NCBI RefSeq assembly: GCF_023195515.1
Contig: NZ_JALPKR020000002.1
Coordinates: 1,713,001-1,777,000 of the forward strand
DNA: 64,000 nucleotides
Reading direction: 5' to 3'
DNA from: Variovorax sp. S12S4
Lineage (GTDB): Bacteria; Pseudomonadota; Gammaproteobacteria; Burkholderiales; Burkholderiaceae_C
Positions 63,233 through 64,000 of the stretch are shown piece by piece (the stretch's first letter is position 1; each line of letters begins with the position of its first letter). Position numbers and translations under genes: made by a program. The notes beneath the pieces were generated by a model, which was given only the letters and a program-made list of their open reading frames with translations, was not told where the DNA came from and ran no database searches.

Positions 63233-63457
63233 TCATTTCGCCGGCTTCGCCTTTTCCGCCAGCCGCTTGCGGAACTCCGTCGTCGTCAGGCCCGCAAAGC
63301 CCCAGTCGTCGGTGTCGATCTCTTCGATCACGATGTGCGTCCACTCGGGCGGCTTGTTCAGCACGCGTTCAAGCGTTTCCGTGAACTCGGCGATGACCTG
63401 GGTCTTCTGTTCGCGCGTCACGCCGTCGCGGGTGATCTTCAGGTTGATGAAAGGCAT
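63233..63457 (-). CDS. 4-oxalocrotonate tautomerase-family protein
   Basis: A 74-residue small enzyme. After Met removal Pro1 is the catalytic base (PFINLKITRDGVTREQK), and the end is WGFAGLTTTEFRKRL. It catalyses keto-enol tautomerisation of 2-hydroxymuconate-like compounds. It is slightly longer than the 62-residue typical form. It lies 31 bases downstream of the partial SDR gene on the same strand. Confidence 0.88.
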   Translation of the reverse strand: MPFINLKITRDGVTREQKTQVIAEFTETLERVLNKPPEWTHIVIEEIDTDDWGFAGLTTTEFRKRLAEKAKPAK

Positions 63458-63488
63458 GGTGTGCTCCTTGGATGAATGAATGGTGTGA

Positions 63489-64000
63489 TTACCACTTGCC
63501 CGTGCTCATGCCGCCGTCCACCGGCAGCACCACGCCCGTCGTGAAATCGGCGCTCGTGAGGTAGAGCACGGCGTCGGCGATTTCGCGCACGGTCGCAATG
63601 CGGCCGGCGGGCGAGAGGCCGTTCAGGAAGCCGTGCTGCTCAGGCGTGTACAGCGGCGTGTCGACGATGCCGGGCGCCACCGCATTCACCTTGACGTTGT
63701 GCGGCGCGAGTTCGAGCGCCAGCGCGCGCGTCGCGGCGTTGATGCCGCCCTTGATCAGCACCGGCAACGCGGCCGGCACCTGCTGGTTCGGCTGCAGCGC
63801 GATGCTCGCGGTGATGTTCACGATGTGGCCCCGGCGGCGCGCGACCATGTGCTTCGCGGCGGCCTGCGAGGCGTAGACGAAGCCCTTGAGGTTGGTGGCC
63901 ACCAGCTGGTCGAGCTCTTCCGCTGTGTACTCGACGAACGGCTTGGCGTTGAAGATGCCCGCGTTGTTGATGAGCACATCGACTTGGCCGAAGCGCTCCA
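63489..64000 (-). CDS. Short-chain dehydrogenase/reductase, 5' end outside window
   Basis: The C-terminal about 170 residues are visible, starting inside ERFGQVDVLINNAGIFNAK. The NNAG motif and the end VVLPVDGGMSTGKW are typical of classical SDRs. The usual catalytic YxxxK site reads PVLIKGGIN, so the Tyr seems replaced by Pro while the Lys is kept. Catalysis by the usual mechanism is doubtful. The start and the NAD-binding GxxxGxG lie beyond the right edge. Confidence 0.85.
   Translation of the reverse strand, partial: ERFGQVDVLINNAGIFNAKPFVEYTAEELDQLVATNLKGFVYASQAAAKHMVARRRGHIVNITASIALQPNQQVPAALPVLIKGGINAATRALALELAPHNVKVNAVAPGIVDTPLYTPEQHGFLNGLSPAGRIATVREIADAVLYLTSADFTTGVVLPVDGGMSTGKW

Noticed and set aside
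1..64000. tRNA or rRNA genes, integrases, transposases, prophage genes
   Set aside because: I looked for cloverleaf-like stretches and recombinase motifs by eye and saw none; absence is not proven without a covariance or profile search.

Overview
This window looks like a single chromosomal segment of a high-GC betaproteobacterium in the Burkholderiales, family Comamonadaceae, most like Variovorax. The evidence is gene content (mnmG-rsmG-lysE-parA-hydrolase-parB, minCDE, creBCD, a Bug-type solute-binding protein, many LysR regulators), uniformly high GC, and short extragenic repeats of the kind I associate with Comamonadaceae. Everything was inferred by reading; no database search was run.

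Left part (1-14 kb), the cell envelope. A minus-strand operon encodes a VIT/VWA protein with a PEP-CTERM tail, an exosortase with its catalytic Cys/Arg/His, an EpsI-like protein, a GT51 transglycosylase and a GNAT acetyltransferase cut by the window edge. Divergent from it lie creD, preceded by a perfect CreB tag (TTCAC-N6-TTCAC), then a class A penicillin-binding protein whose frame breaks exactly at its SxxK motif, a small unknown gene and creBC. The creB upstream region (12.41-12.98 kb) has an AT-rich tract, four TAG trinucleotides and DnaA boxes, so it resembles a replication origin.

14-29 kb. A copper operon (cueR-copZ facing copA, with a CueR-type promoter). An unusual ketosynthase/ACP/hydrolase operon divergent from a two-component system. 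A catabolic run (VOC, RidA, Old Yellow Enzyme, AtuA-like, enoyl-CoA hydratase), then a glutathione transferase and a transglutaminase-like protein.

29-47 kb, chromosome maintenance and housekeeping. mnmG-rsmG-lysE-parA-hydrolase-parB carries two parS sites inside coding sequence. Then come a CsgG-like lipoprotein, a glycolate/lactate-type FAD oxidase, a cobalamin adenosyltransferase, a ~214-bp element with ~60-bp inverted arms, a CYTH protein, a GDSL esterase, an RcnB-like protein, a CysB-type regulator, a TetR regulator whose apparent operator recurs before a 37-residue membrane peptide gene, and minCDE.

47-64 kb, accessory and catabolic functions. A Tle-type lipase effector sits behind its DUF3304 lipoprotein (probable immunity) and a truncated duplicate of that gene. 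Then follow a uracil permease, a hotdog thioesterase, an AsmA-like protein and a catabolic cluster (amidohydrolase, GAF protein, MFS transporter, LysR, acyl-CoA ligase, 3-hydroxyacyl-CoA/carnitine-type dehydrogenase, Bug protein, BKACE enzyme, Crp/Fnr regulator, tautomerase, SDR).

Caution on sequence quality: six genes have single-base frame breaks. Four are at a run of exactly five G or C where six would restore the reading frame (atuA-like, mnmG, a hydrolase, crp-like), and one lacks a single C in a VOC gene. This pattern suggests homopolymer errors in the assembly rather than real gene decay.
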